From Odoribacteraceae bacterium (lineage in GTDB: Bacteria > Bacteroidota > Bacteroidia > Bacteroidales > Marinifilaceae): a stretch of 60,941 nt of DNA. This document shows positions 1-9,285 of this stretch, piece after piece. The stretch is taken from NCBI GenBank assembly GCA_031276355.1, contig JAISNC010000093.1:1-60941 (forward strand), read 5' to 3'. Under the pieces are notes generated by a model. That model worked only from the letters and a program-made list of their open reading frames with translations, ran no database searches and was not told where the DNA came from. Each line of letters starts with the position of its first letter. Within the stretch, counting starts at the first letter, position 1. A program made the translations under genes and the position numbers.

Positions 1-109
1 TCGTTTCGTCAACGACGGCAACCATCCGTCGCCTCGACTTTCTGTGATGCAGTCGCCCGACTGTCATCAACAACGCCGCTACTGCGGCTACAATCAATAC
101 TGTTTTCAT
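1..109 (-). CDS. 5' end of a hypothetical protein truncated by the window edge (MKTVLIVAAVAALLMTVGRLHHRKSRRR...)
   Basis: Minus-strand ATG at 109 with a hydrophobic N-terminus, open to the window edge. Confidence 0.4.
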   Translation of the reverse strand, partial: MKTVLIVAAVAALLMTVGRLHHRKSRRRMVAVVDET

Positions 110-342
110 TTTCTACATATAATCCTGACGGTATAGACAAGTGAACATCGAAAATATTTTAATCGCCGACCGTTAATGTTGGTCTCGGCAACCGTCCCCC
201 CTTCCTTGGCTCTTCCCGCTCATTTGCATGAACGCGAAGTTATCTTGCAACATGTATTTAAAAATTAATTAGGCGCGTCTATTTTGGTTATATCGTATAA
301 TAGTTTTACTTTAGGCCCATCGAATCATTTTAATTTTTAATT

Positions 343-1755
343 ATGACAAGGTTTTATGTTTTTTTATGGAGTGCCTGCCTGGGCGTTTTTTTCACTGCTT
401 GTGAAAAAGAGAGCAATGAGGAAAAAAAGAGCAAGGCGGAACGACTGCACGTGAATGAATTTATCGCTGAGGTAATGGATTACTATTACTTGTGGAACGA
501 TCGAGTCCCCCATATCCGGCCCAATGCCGCTACCGATCCGCGAGACTACCTGAATTCCTTACTGTATAAGGATGATCATTGGTCGTATCTCACCGACGAC
601 AAAGAACGCTTTTTGGAAGAAGAGATCACGCGAACGGGAGAATCCTCCGGTTACGACCTTTCCTTCGGGAGGTTTGGCGATCGGACCATTTTTGCCATCG
701 TCAACTATGTTTATCCCGGATCACCCGCGGCGGCGGCAGGGATAAAACGAGGTGATTTTATCCTGCAATTGAATAAAGCGGCCCTGACGGACGAAACCTA
801 TATGGAGCTATACAACGCGGGCACGCACCTGCTCACGTTAGGAAAATACGAGGGGGGAGGACAGATATCCGCGACCGTTACCGTCACCGTTACCTCCGTG
901 AAGATGGATCAGAATCCGGTGCTTATCAACAAGGTAGTGACGGAGGGGACGCATAAAATCGGCTACTTGATGTATACCGGCTTCGTGAGTAACTTCAAGC
1001 AACAGCTGATCGACGCGTTGACCGGTTTCAAAGAGGAGCAGATCACCGATCTCGTGCTTGACCTCCGCTACAATCCCGGTGGGGAGATCGATGTGGCCAC
1101 CCTCCTCTGTAGCGCGATCGTACCCCCCGCGCAGATGAAAAGGGAGAATATCCTCATCAAGCACCAGTGGAACGCCCAGCGACAAGCTGAGTATGAAAAC
1201 GCCGAGCGAGAGAACCCGGAAGAGTATAAAGGATATCTCTCGACCTGTTTCGAGGAAGTCTCCTATAATCTGGGTCTATCGCGCGTCTACGTGCTGACAT
1301 CCAGATCCTCGGCCTCGGCCTCCGAGTTGCTTGTCGTGGGATTGGAGGCGTACATGGACGTGATTCAGATAGGAGATACCACGCATGGCAAGTACACCGC
1401 CATGGTGCTTATATCCCCCACGGATAAAACGATCGAGAAGTGGATGCTCCTTCCTGTCGTGTATAAATTTATGAATGCCAAGGGAAAAACCGATTTTAAG
1501 GATGGGTTAAGCCCCCTTTACTTGTTGCCGGAATCTCTTCCCTTCTCCCCGCTTGGGGATCTGGATGAACCCCTGTTGGCGAAAGCCATCGCCTTGATTA
1601 CCGGCCAAGAAACGGAAGCGGCGAAACCTTTCAGCGAAGAGGTGACATGGCTAACGCCTCCGCCGAGAAGGGTGTTGGAGGGGTATCTACTGTATCGATG
1701 GCCCGACGGCAAGAGTGGCTCGTTACTCCCGTTTAAGCAACAAAATGTGAAATAG
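343..1755 (+). CDS. S41-family (C-terminal processing-like) peptidase, lipoprotein
   Basis: Lipobox FFTAC; PDZ-like region GSPAAAAGIKRGDFILQLN; S41-type LVLDLRYNPGG and SSASASELL motifs. Confidence 0.88.
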   Translation: MTRFYVFLWSACLGVFFTACEKESNEEKKSKAERLHVNEFIAEVMDYYYLWNDRVPHIRPNAATDPRDYLNSLLYKDDHWSYLTDDKERFLEEEITRTGESSGYDLSFGRFGDRTIFAIVNYVYPGSPAAAAGIKRGDFILQLNKAALTDETYMELYNAGTHLLTLGKYEGGGQISATVTVTVTSVKMDQNPVLINKVVTEGTHKIGYLMYTGFVSNFKQQLIDALTGFKEEQITDLVLDLRYNPGGEIDVATLLCSAIVPPAQMKRENILIKHQWNAQRQAEYENAERENPEEYKGYLSTCFEEVSYNLGLSRVYVLTSRSSASASELLVVGLEAYMDVIQIGDTTHGKYTAMVLISPTDKTIEKWMLLPVVYKFMNAKGKTDFKDGLSPLYLLPESLPFSPLGDLDEPLLAKAIALITGQETEAAKPFSEEVTWLTPPPRRVLEGYLLYRWPDGKSGSLLPFKQQNVK

Positions 1756-1757
1756 AG

Positions 1758-2375
1758 ATGCGCTTGAGAAGAGTTGAGAAACAAGGGGGCGTGGTGCTCT
1801 GTCTTTTGATCGCCTTGTTGTTTTTTCTCCCGGAGTTAGTCGGGAACAAGAGACAACCACCCTTCTTGTTAGCCCGCGTGGAGGCGGGTGATTCGAAGCC
1901 GGGCAACCTGCGGGAGGACACGCTCCCGCCGCCGAAAAAACATGTCACTCCGCGTCCCCCCTCCGTTTCAAAGCGTCCACCCCCGCCGCTTGTCGAGTTA
2001 AATAGTGCCGACAGCATCGCGTTGGTGAAGGTGAGGGGTATTGGTGCCTATTATGCCTCCCGTATCCTGCGTTACAGGGCGTTGCTGGGGGGATTTTATA
2101 GTACGGGACAGTTGAAGGAGTTAAACGGCAAATACCTCTCCTTCGACACGTTGCTCCACCTTTTTACCGTTGATCCTGCGCTGATTCGTAAGAAGGCGCT
2201 GGACACGATGAGTTTTAGATCTATGCTCCGTCACCCCTACTTGGAGTATGAAGACGTTGAATTGATCTTTAACGCCAAGCGGGCAGCGGGCGACTCGCTC
2301 TCGTACTCCCTGTTGGAAGAGAAAAAAGTGCTCGTTCCGCAAAAACTGAAGAAGATAAAACCTTATTTTCAATGA
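1758..2375 (+). CDS. Helix-hairpin-helix (ComEA-like) protein
   Basis: LVELNSADSIALVKVRGIGAYYASRILRYRALLGGF matches the ComEA HhH pattern. Confidence 0.8.
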   Translation: MRLRRVEKQGGVVLCLLIALLFFLPELVGNKRQPPFLLARVEAGDSKPGNLREDTLPPPKKHVTPRPPSVSKRPPPPLVELNSADSIALVKVRGIGAYYASRILRYRALLGGFYSTGQLKELNGKYLSFDTLLHLFTVDPALIRKKALDTMSFRSMLRHPYLEYEDVELIFNAKRAAGDSLSYSLLEEKKVLVPQKLKKIKPYFQ

Positions 2376-2413
2376 AGTATCTCGTACTTAGTTCAATAAA
2401 ATAGATTTGTACC

Positions 2414-4888
2414 ATGAAAAAAGTGATCGTTATCACCCTCTCCCTGCTCGTTGGCGTGATCGGCATCTTGATCGCCATTCCCTTCTTTTTCAAGGAAGAT
2501 GTCTTGCGGTTGATCGAGCGTCAATCGTCCAAATATATCCGGGGCCAGTTAGTGATCGGGGACATGAAGATTAGCATGTTCAGGAACTTTCCGAATCTCA
2601 GCGTTACCTTGACCGACGTGCAACTTTCCGGGACGGGCGGGGAGGCCGCTGACACGCTTGTGCTGGTGCCCCGGTTCGAGGCCTCCGTCAACTTGAAATC
2701 GCTTGTCTGGGGCAACGAGATCATCGTGAATCATCTCCTATTGAAAGACGCGCGTTTGGCCTTGCAGGTGAATGCAGCGGGGAACTCTAACTGGGACATC
2801 CTCCTTCCCCCTACCGACACGCTCGCCACGAAAACGGAAGGTAAAAGGGACGAAGATGACTCCTCGATTCGCTTGAGTCATATCGCGATTGAAAACCTCT
2901 CCTGCGTTTATGACGATATCCCGGCTGCTCTGCATGCTGGCGCGGAGAAGATCTCGCTCCGCCTGCAGGGCAATTTTTCGGAGACAAACACCCTCTTGGC
3001 GCTGGGCCTCCATGTGGAAAACACCTCTCTTTGGGTGGCCAACACCGCGTGGTTAACCCATCTGCATCTTGACTGGAACACGGAGATACAGGCTAACCTG
3101 CGTGACTTTATCTTTGAAATTCGAAAAAGTGACCTCTCCCTGAACGACTTGAAATTGGATTTCGCGGGTAGCGTCGGGCTTGCCGACGATAGACTTCTCC
3201 TCGATTTGGCGCTGAACGCTCCCGACACTCGCTTTGAGAGCTTGCTGGCGCTGCTCCCGGAAAAGTTCCGATCGCTCCTCGATGGGATCAATACCACGGG
3301 CGAGTTTAAACTGCATGCGACCGCGCGGGGCGAGTATCATGGCGATCATCTCCCGGCCGTTGACTTGCAATTCGGGATCATGAACGCCAGTTTGCAATAC
3401 CCGAACTTGCCGGAGTCTATCGAAGCGATCAACCTGGAACTTCATGTTTCTCATCCCGGTGGAAGTCTGGTTGCCACGAATATCGACTTGAGCAAGCTCC
3501 TCTTTCGTGTCGCGAACAACCCGTTCGAGATGCGCTTGAACGTAACGAACCTCGCGGATCCCCGTCTCAACGGTATGGTAAAAGGCATTCTCCATTTCGA
3601 GAGCTTGAAGCGAGCACTGCCCCTCGCGAAGATCACCCTCGAGGGCACCCTGGCCGCGGATCTCTCCTTCGACGGGAAATACGCGTACATCGAACAGGAG
3701 GAATACGAGAAATTCTCCGCGCGTGGGCATCTCTCGTTGAAAGAGGTTCTTTTCAAGAACGATCGCTTTCCCGGTGGGATAGCCATTTCGTCCGGGGAGA
3801 TGAAGATCACCCCGTCGCGCCTGGATCTCTCCAATCTCCAGCTGAAGGTCAACTCTTCCGACGTGCGGTTGGAGGGGCATCTCTCCAACTACCTATCCTA
3901 TCTCCTGAAGGGACAAGCGCTGAAAGGAGATTTTGTCCTCTCCTCCTCGCTCCTGAATCTCAACGAACTCTACGGTGGTGCTTCTGCCGGTGCGACGACG
4001 ACCTCCGATACCACCACGGGTGTCATCGCGGTGCCGAAAAACCTGCAACTGGGGCTTGATGCCCGCGTGGGTACGCTCCTCTTCGATGACTTGGTCATCC
4101 AGAATATCCGCGGGAATGTGCGGACGAACGACGGGATTGCCACCCTGAAAGAGATGAGCCTGGATCTTTTGAACGGGAAGATCCTCCTCGGTGGCTCTTA
4201 TAACACGGTGAATATACAAAAACCGACGGTGGATTTTGACGTTAACGCGTCTGCTATCGACCTTGACGAGGCGTATAAAGCTTTCTCGTTTATCCGGGCG
4301 AGCCTTCCCGTTGCCGTGCATTGCCAGGGAAAAGTCTCTGCCGTCATGCGGTTCGCCGCGGGGTTAGACCGGGAGATGTGCCCGGAGATCACTACCATGA
4401 GTGGTGGGGGAACTCTCTCCGCGTCCGACATCCTCGTCAATGACAATCCGGCGTTAGACGAACTTGCCGCCTTGCTTCACAACGAGGAGTTGAGTCGCCT
4501 GAGAATCTCCGACCTGAAGATAGCGTTCAAGATGGAGCAAGGGAATATCACCGTGGAGCCGTTTACCACGAAACTCGCCGGTCAACAGGTGACGATGTAC
4601 GGTGTGCAGGGGGCCACCGGGGCGATGGATTACACCCTCTCCGTCACCGTTCCTCGCGAGCATTTCGGGAAAGAGATAGAGAAACTCCTGGCCCCTATCC
4701 CCGGCTCGGCTCGGATCAAGAGCGTGGATATCGACGTGAAGATCGGCGGTACGCTGCATAAACCTACTTTCACGCTCGACCTCTCCAAGGTGCGTAAGGT
4801 CGTCGAAAAGGCCCTCAAGGAGCAAGTGGAGGAGAGTATCCAGAAAGAGATCATCAAAGGCATTGATAAACTGTTCAAACGTAAATAG
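2414..4888 (+). CDS. AsmA-family protein
   Basis: N-terminal TM followed by FRNFPNLSVTLTDVQLSG; long beta-rich architecture with an AsmA-like C-terminal region. Confidence 0.82.
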   Translation: MKKVIVITLSLLVGVIGILIAIPFFFKEDVLRLIERQSSKYIRGQLVIGDMKISMFRNFPNLSVTLTDVQLSGTGGEAADTLVLVPRFEASVNLKSLVWGNEIIVNHLLLKDARLALQVNAAGNSNWDILLPPTDTLATKTEGKRDEDDSSIRLSHIAIENLSCVYDDIPAALHAGAEKISLRLQGNFSETNTLLALGLHVENTSLWVANTAWLTHLHLDWNTEIQANLRDFIFEIRKSDLSLNDLKLDFAGSVGLADDRLLLDLALNAPDTRFESLLALLPEKFRSLLDGINTTGEFKLHATARGEYHGDHLPAVDLQFGIMNASLQYPNLPESIEAINLELHVSHPGGSLVATNIDLSKLLFRVANNPFEMRLNVTNLADPRLNGMVKGILHFESLKRALPLAKITLEGTLAADLSFDGKYAYIEQEEYEKFSARGHLSLKEVLFKNDRFPGGIAISSGEMKITPSRLDLSNLQLKVNSSDVRLEGHLSNYLSYLLKGQALKGDFVLSSSLLNLNELYGGASAGATTTSDTTTGVIAVPKNLQLGLDARVGTLLFDDLVIQNIRGNVRTNDGIATLKEMSLDLLNGKILLGGSYNTVNIQKPTVDFDVNASAIDLDEAYKAFSFIRASLPVAVHCQGKVSAVMRFAAGLDREMCPEITTMSGGGTLSASDILVNDNPALDELAALLHNEELSRLRISDLKIAFKMEQGNITVEPFTTKLAGQQVTMYGVQGATGAMDYTLSVTVPREHFGKEIEKLLAPIPGSARIKSVDIDVKIGGTLHKPTFTLDLSKVRKVVEKALKEQVEESIQKEIIKGIDKLFKRK

Positions 4889-5012
4889 TGGAGGGCCGGT
4901 GCAGAAGTATAAGCAAGCCTGGCGCGCCCGGTCGTGTAGCGTTGCGTTCCTCATAGGATGCCCGGGTACGATCACGGTCGAGACAACCCTGGAAAATGAC
5001 GAGAGGAATTTG

Positions 5013-5050
5013 TGACAAATTGTCAGTTTTATTCTTGGCACGTTATTTGA
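5013..5050 (+). promoter_or_regulatory. Perfect palindrome TGACAAATTGTCA (5013-5025) followed by a sigma54-like element TGGCACGTTATTTGA (5036-5050) upstream of hsp20
   Basis: TGGCACG-N4-TTG spacing as in -24/-12 promoters, with A instead of C in the -12 GC. Confidence 0.4.
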
Positions 5051-5104
5051 AAATACTCTTTACGAAAACCATTGTTTAATCATTTAATATAGGAGGATCT
5101 GATT

Positions 5105-5533
5105 ATGAACTTGATTAGAAGAAATCAAAATTGGTTGCCCGATGTATTCAGTGATTTGTTCAGTAACGACTGGATGCTAAGGGCGAATGCGACGGCACCG
5201 GCGATCAATGTCATTGAGTCCGAGAGTGATTACAGGATCGAGGTGGCCGCTCCGGGCATGACTAAAGACGATTTTTGTGTCCGCATTGATGATGACAACA
5301 ATCTTGTTATCTCGATGGAGAAGAGGGTCGAAGACACGGAGAAGAACGAAAACGCGCTCTATCTGAGACGCGAATTTTCGTACAGCAAGTTTGAGCAAAA
5401 GATGACCCTTCCCAAAAACGCGGATAAAGAGAAGATCTCGGCCAAAATGGAGCACGGGGTGCTGAATGTCTCTATCCCTAAGATGAATGAAGAGGATCTC
5501 AAGAAGAACATGAAGGTGATTGAGGTCTGTTAG
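5105..5533 (+). CDS. Hsp20/alpha-crystallin family small heat shock protein
   Basis: YRIEVAAPGMTKDDFCVRIDDDNNLVISME...YLRREFSYSKFEQKMTLPKNADKEKISAKMEHGVLNVSIPK. Confidence 0.95.
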   Translation: MNLIRRNQNWLPDVFSDLFSNDWMLRANATAPAINVIESESDYRIEVAAPGMTKDDFCVRIDDDNNLVISMEKRVEDTEKNENALYLRREFSYSKFEQKMTLPKNADKEKISAKMEHGVLNVSIPKMNEEDLKKNMKVIEVC

Positions 5534-5565
5534 CGGGGGATAGCACGGACTAAAAACAGGAGGCG

Positions 5566-5601
5566 AAAGAGGGTGTGTCAAAACAGGCACATCCTCTTTT
5601 T
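5566..5601 (+). terminator. Rho-independent-type terminator after hsp20
   Basis: GAGGGTGTGTC-N6-GGCACATCCTC (two G.U pairs) then TTTTT. Confidence 0.7.
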
Positions 5602-5636
5602 CTATCACCTTCCTAAGAGTCTTTGTATTGTTCTCT

Positions 5637-5915
5637 CTACGTGGCGATCTTTTTGTTTGTCAAGTAGTGAGTTGGTGGCAACCAGCCATATTGGTCAACA
5701 AAGAGCCTAAAAATGGCGATTATCAAGCGAGCAAAGTCTCCATTTCCTGTTTTTGCAAGTTTAGCACATGGTTTTTTGAGGTTAAAGGCCGTGGCAAAGA
5801 AGGCAAAGTCCATTGCAATCTTGTCTTTTCCGAAGTGTCAGCAGCGTCGGTATGCCATGTTGTATTTCATTTGACCGAAGCCTGCCCCGTCTGGGCTTGA
5901 GAAAGCCTGGGCTTT
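5637..5915 (-). pseudogene. C-terminal relic of a DDE transposase (IS1182-like) with an in-frame stop
   Basis: Minus-strand conceptual translation PDGAGFGQMKYNMAYRRC*HFGKDKIAMDFAFFATAFNLKKPCAKLAKTGNGDFARLIIAIFRLFVDQYGWLPPTHYLTNKKIAT*. Confidence 0.72.
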
Positions 5916-5923
5916 TTACAATA

Positions 5924-6514
5924 AAAAGGGGGTGTGTCAAACGTCAGATTTCGTCATTGCGATCCGCATAGCTGGAAGCAATCCAGAAACCCGTAAAACC
6001 CCTGGATTGCTTCACCCTCCGGGTGGGGTGGCATAAATCAAGTATCATTTTCCTTGATTTATGTTTTTCATTTCTATTATTAATTTCATATCCCCTGATT
6101 ATCATAAATATAAAATTAGATTAAAACAATATGTGGCTGGTGTTTTTTTTAAGACAATGCCTATTTATGCCACCCCACCCTTCGGGTTACCAATGACGGG
6201 AATTACAATCTTTGTTTTCGTCATTAGTAGCTGTCTCGAACGTCCCGAATGAATGTCATCGGGCGAGTGTAATTCGAAATAATTCATTGACGTATTGGTT
6301 TCTGGATTGCTTCCTGCTGCGCAGATCGCAATGACGGTACACGTGGGGCGTCGTGACGGTACACGCCCCAGTGTCGTTGCGCTCTTCCGTCAGTGCCTTT
6401 GGTTTCGTCATTGCGAATCCCGGAGGGTGAAGCAATCCAGGGGTTTATGGATTGCTGGATTGCTTCCCGCTGCGCGGATCGCAATGACGAAATCTGACGT
6501 TTGACATACCCTTT
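5924..6514. mobile_element. Non-coding MITE-like element with nested inverted repeats
   Basis: 33-bp perfect IR (5935-5967 vs 6474-6506) with flanking GGGTRTG; inner IRs 6000-6022/6422-6445 and 6021-6038/6163-6180; AT-rich core. Confidence 0.7.
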
Positions 6515-6520
6515 TAATCA

Positions 6521-6780
6521 AGTGTCGTCCCTGCGAGACTGGGTGGGAGATGTGTTCCCTGGCGGCCGTAAGCTAAAGCATACGGTTAATAGAGTGTCGT
6601 CCCCGCGGGACTGGGTGGGAGATGTGTTCCCTGCGGCCGTAAGCTAAAGCATACGGTTAATAGAGTGTCGTCCCCGCGGGACTTGGAGGCACGTGCGTCC
6701 CCCTGCTGCCGTACACTAAAGTGCACGGTTAATCAAGTGTCGTCCCCGCGGGACTGGGTGGGAGATGTGTTCCCTGGCGG
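6521..6780. repeat. Tandem repeat, ~72-bp unit, about 3.6 copies
   Basis: Unit AGTGTCGTCCCCGCGGGACTGGGTGGGAGATGTGTTCCCTG(G)CGGCCGTAAGCTAAAGCATACGGTTAAT; copies start at ~6521, 6593, 6664, 6736. Confidence 0.85.
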
Positions 6781-6840
6781 GGGGCTGTCTCAAAAGTCAA
6801 CTTTCGGGCGTTATCTCGCATTCCGTCCGGGATGCCCGGG
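6781..6840. repeat. IS-end-like sequence GGGGCTGTCTCAAAAGTC plus CGTCCGGGATGCCCGGG
   Basis: The 18-mer (6781-6798) recurs inverted at 32525-32542; the 17-mer (6824-6840) recurs directly at 32563-32579. Confidence 0.6.
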
Positions 6841-6894
6841 GCTGAGGCAAAAAAACGAAACGGTCGAGATAGGATACCGCAAAAACAGGTGACA

Positions 6895-8034
6895 TCAAAA
6901 CGCTGCAAATCGCCCGTCTTCTGCGGCGGTTATGGCCATACACTCCGCTTCTATCAGCCAGCCCGGCCGGCATACGGGCGCCCATACGACTGCTTTGGGC
7001 ACGTGCGGGCAGGTTTCCGCCAGCCAGTCGCGCGTAATCCGGTAGTCCGGGGCATTGCGCAAGTATACGATCATGCAGGCAATATCTTCCGCACCGGCAC
7101 CGGCCTCGCAGAGAAGCGTCAGGATGTTTTCCCACATGCGTCCGGCCTGTTTCGTCACATCCGAGGGATGTACGATTTCTCCGCGATTGTTGATGCTCGC
7201 CGTACCGGAAATGAAGACGTGCCGGCGGTCGCCGTACTGTATGGCCGTGCCGCGCTCGAATGTCACGCCATACTCGTGCGTCGGGTTGAGATGCGTCGGG
7301 GCGCAAAGGTAGCGGATTTGTTCGGGCAGCAGCCCTTCGACGGCGTAAGCGTCCATAAACACCCGCGTATCGGGATGTACGTGCTTCCCTTCGATGCCCG
7401 TACTGGCAATAAAATGCGTATCTTTTGTCAATCCTTCCCGTTCGAAACACGCCCTGCGCGCGGCCACCATTCCCGCGTAGCGCACGTCGATGGCTTGTAC
7501 GAAAATCCACGTCCGCATACAGTTGTCGGCCAGTGTGCACCCTTCGGTCGAGAGAAGGTCGATGTATCGCGCGAAGATAAGCCTCGTTTGTTCCGCCTCG
7601 TCGGCGGCAGGCGCATACAGCCGTGTGTGAAACAGGTGGCGGTAGCCCGAGTGGGCGACAACCGCAGCCCGTTCATGGCCGGACAGGAATCCGCCGGGTA
7701 TCAGGTATAGCCACAACGCGACTTTGCTGCCGTCGGCGGGCGGTTGCTGCACGACAGAAACGGCCGCGTCGCCCTGTCCGCGCGGGATGAACGGGTACTG
7801 GCCGGCGGCATCGGCGACGAGATAACGTCTCCAGACGATTTCGGCACCGGGCAACTCTTCGAGCAGCCGTCCGACGGCTCTTTCTACGCGGGCGTGCTGG
7901 CACATCGCGTCGTATGTGGTATGGGTGATTCGGAGTATCGCGTGATATTCGGGGATATTCGCCCCCGGTCGGCTGAAAATGCCGAGCCGGGCGTGAACCG
8001 ACAAATCCTTCCACTCTAATGTACGGTAGTTCAT
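6895..8034 (-). CDS. RidA/YjgF-fold protein, chorismatase (FkbO/Hyg5/XanB2)-like
   Basis: Starts MNYRTLEWKDL; C-terminal RidA-like domain VFISGTASINNRGEIVHPSDVTKQAGRMWENILTLLCEAGAGAEDIACMIVYLR; two-domain length typical of chorismatase-like proteins. Confidence 0.65.
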   Translation of the reverse strand: MNYRTLEWKDLSVHARLGIFSRPGANIPEYHAILRITHTTYDAMCQHARVERAVGRLLEELPGAEIVWRRYLVADAAGQYPFIPRGQGDAAVSVVQQPPADGSKVALWLYLIPGGFLSGHERAAVVAHSGYRHLFHTRLYAPAADEAEQTRLIFARYIDLLSTEGCTLADNCMRTWIFVQAIDVRYAGMVAARRACFEREGLTKDTHFIASTGIEGKHVHPDTRVFMDAYAVEGLLPEQIRYLCAPTHLNPTHEYGVTFERGTAIQYGDRRHVFISGTASINNRGEIVHPSDVTKQAGRMWENILTLLCEAGAGAEDIACMIVYLRNAPDYRITRDWLAETCPHVPKAVVWAPVCRPGWLIEAECMAITAAEDGRFAAF

Positions 8035-8205
8035 ATCTATTTTATAAAGGGAACAAGGCATCGTACCCGTTTCCGTTTTTGCGGACAGCGACAAAGATAA
8101 TCATTAATTCATTCCATTACCTTGCTTCTGTTAGGGTGACGGCGGTTTGCTTTTTTTTTCGTATTATCGCGGAATAAAAACGGGGCAAAACACATCATAA
8201 AATTC

Positions 8206-8685
8206 ATGAAAATAAAAACGGGTATAGGCATAGATATTCACCCCTTGGCAGAAGGCCGGGAGTTCTGGCTGGGAGGGATCAAGATCGAACACGAGAAGGG
8301 ATGCGTGGCCCACTCGGACGGGGACGTGCTGATCCACGCGATCTGCGACGCGTTGCTGGGAGCTGCCGGATTGGGCGACATCGGGAGCTATTTCCCGGAT
8401 ACCGACCCGGCGTACAAGGGGATCGACAGCAAGATCTTGTTAAAACGCGTCGCCGGGCTGGTGGAAAAGCAGGGGTTCACGATCGGGAACATCGACTGTG
8501 TCGTGTGCCTGCAACGCCCGAAGATCAAGGCGTACGTGCTTGATATGAGGCAGTGTCTCGCGGAGATCTTACACATGGAGATCGTTGACCTGACGATCAA
8601 GGCGACAACCACCGAACACTTGGGATTCGAGGGGAGGGAAGAGGGTGTCTCCGCGTACGCCAGTGTACTGATGATCAAATTGTGA
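8206..8685 (+). CDS. ispF: 2-C-methyl-D-erythritol 2,4-cyclodiphosphate synthase
   Basis: GIGIDIHPLAEGREFWLGGIKIEHEKGCVAHSDGDVLIHAICDALLGAAGLGDIGSYFPDTDPAYKG. Confidence 0.97.
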   Translation: MKIKTGIGIDIHPLAEGREFWLGGIKIEHEKGCVAHSDGDVLIHAICDALLGAAGLGDIGSYFPDTDPAYKGIDSKILLKRVAGLVEKQGFTIGNIDCVVCLQRPKIKAYVLDMRQCLAEILHMEIVDLTIKATTTEHLGFEGREEGVSAYASVLMIKL

Positions 8686-8742
8686 TCCCCGCCCACGAGC
8701 ACGCTGCTTGGTTTAGATGATAGTTGCGACGCACGATAAAGG

Positions 8743-9285
8743 TTGATGATGCAGAACATTATTTTGGAAATACGGTCCGGCGACCGGGAGGCTTTCCGGG
8801 AGTTTTTCGAGGATTATTATCCCGTGCTCTGCTCTTTTGCCCGGAAGTACCTCTTCGACACGGAACGGTGCCGGGACATAGCCCAAGAGGCGCTGCTCAC
8901 GTACTGGGAGGAACGGGGACGGTTTCTTGACCTCTCGGAGGCGCGGCGGTTTTTGTATACCGTCACGCGGAACGCGTGCTTCAACGTGCTGAAGAAGGAG
9001 CGGGCGGCCGACCGCTACCTCCAGGCCTCCGGGCAGGAGTACGCGGATGATTTCGAGGAGAAAATCATAGAGCACGAGGTGTTTCTGTTGCTGCACAAGG
9101 CCGTGAACGGGCTGCCGACCCAGATGCGGCGAATCATCGAGTACTCCCTTCAGGGCATGCGGAACAGCGAGATCGCCCGCGAGATCGGGATCGCCGAGGG
9201 CACGTTGCATACGCTGAAGAAACGCGCTTACAGGAAGTTGCGTGAAGCCATGAAGGATCATTTTTACGTCCTGCTATTTTTTTAG
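8743..9285 (+). CDS. ECF-type RNA polymerase sigma factor
   Basis: Sigma70 region 2 (FREFFEDYYPVLCSFARKYL...AQEALLTYWEE) and region 4 (LPTQMRRIIEYSLQGMRNSEIAREIGIAEGTLHTLKKRAYRKLRE). Confidence 0.92.
   Translation: MMMQNIILEIRSGDREAFREFFEDYYPVLCSFARKYLFDTERCRDIAQEALLTYWEERGRFLDLSEARRFLYTVTRNACFNVLKKERAADRYLQASGQEYADDFEEKIIEHEVFLLLHKAVNGLPTQMRRIIEYSLQGMRNSEIAREIGIAEGTLHTLKKRAYRKLREAMKDHFYVLLFF

Noticed and set aside
3053-3880. 275-aa minus-strand ORF opposite the AsmA-like gene
   Set aside because: Antisense shadow ORF with no conserved motifs
6665-6892. 75-aa ORF MSSPRDLEARASPCC...
   Set aside because: Lies across the 72-bp tandem repeat and the IS-like end; not a credible gene
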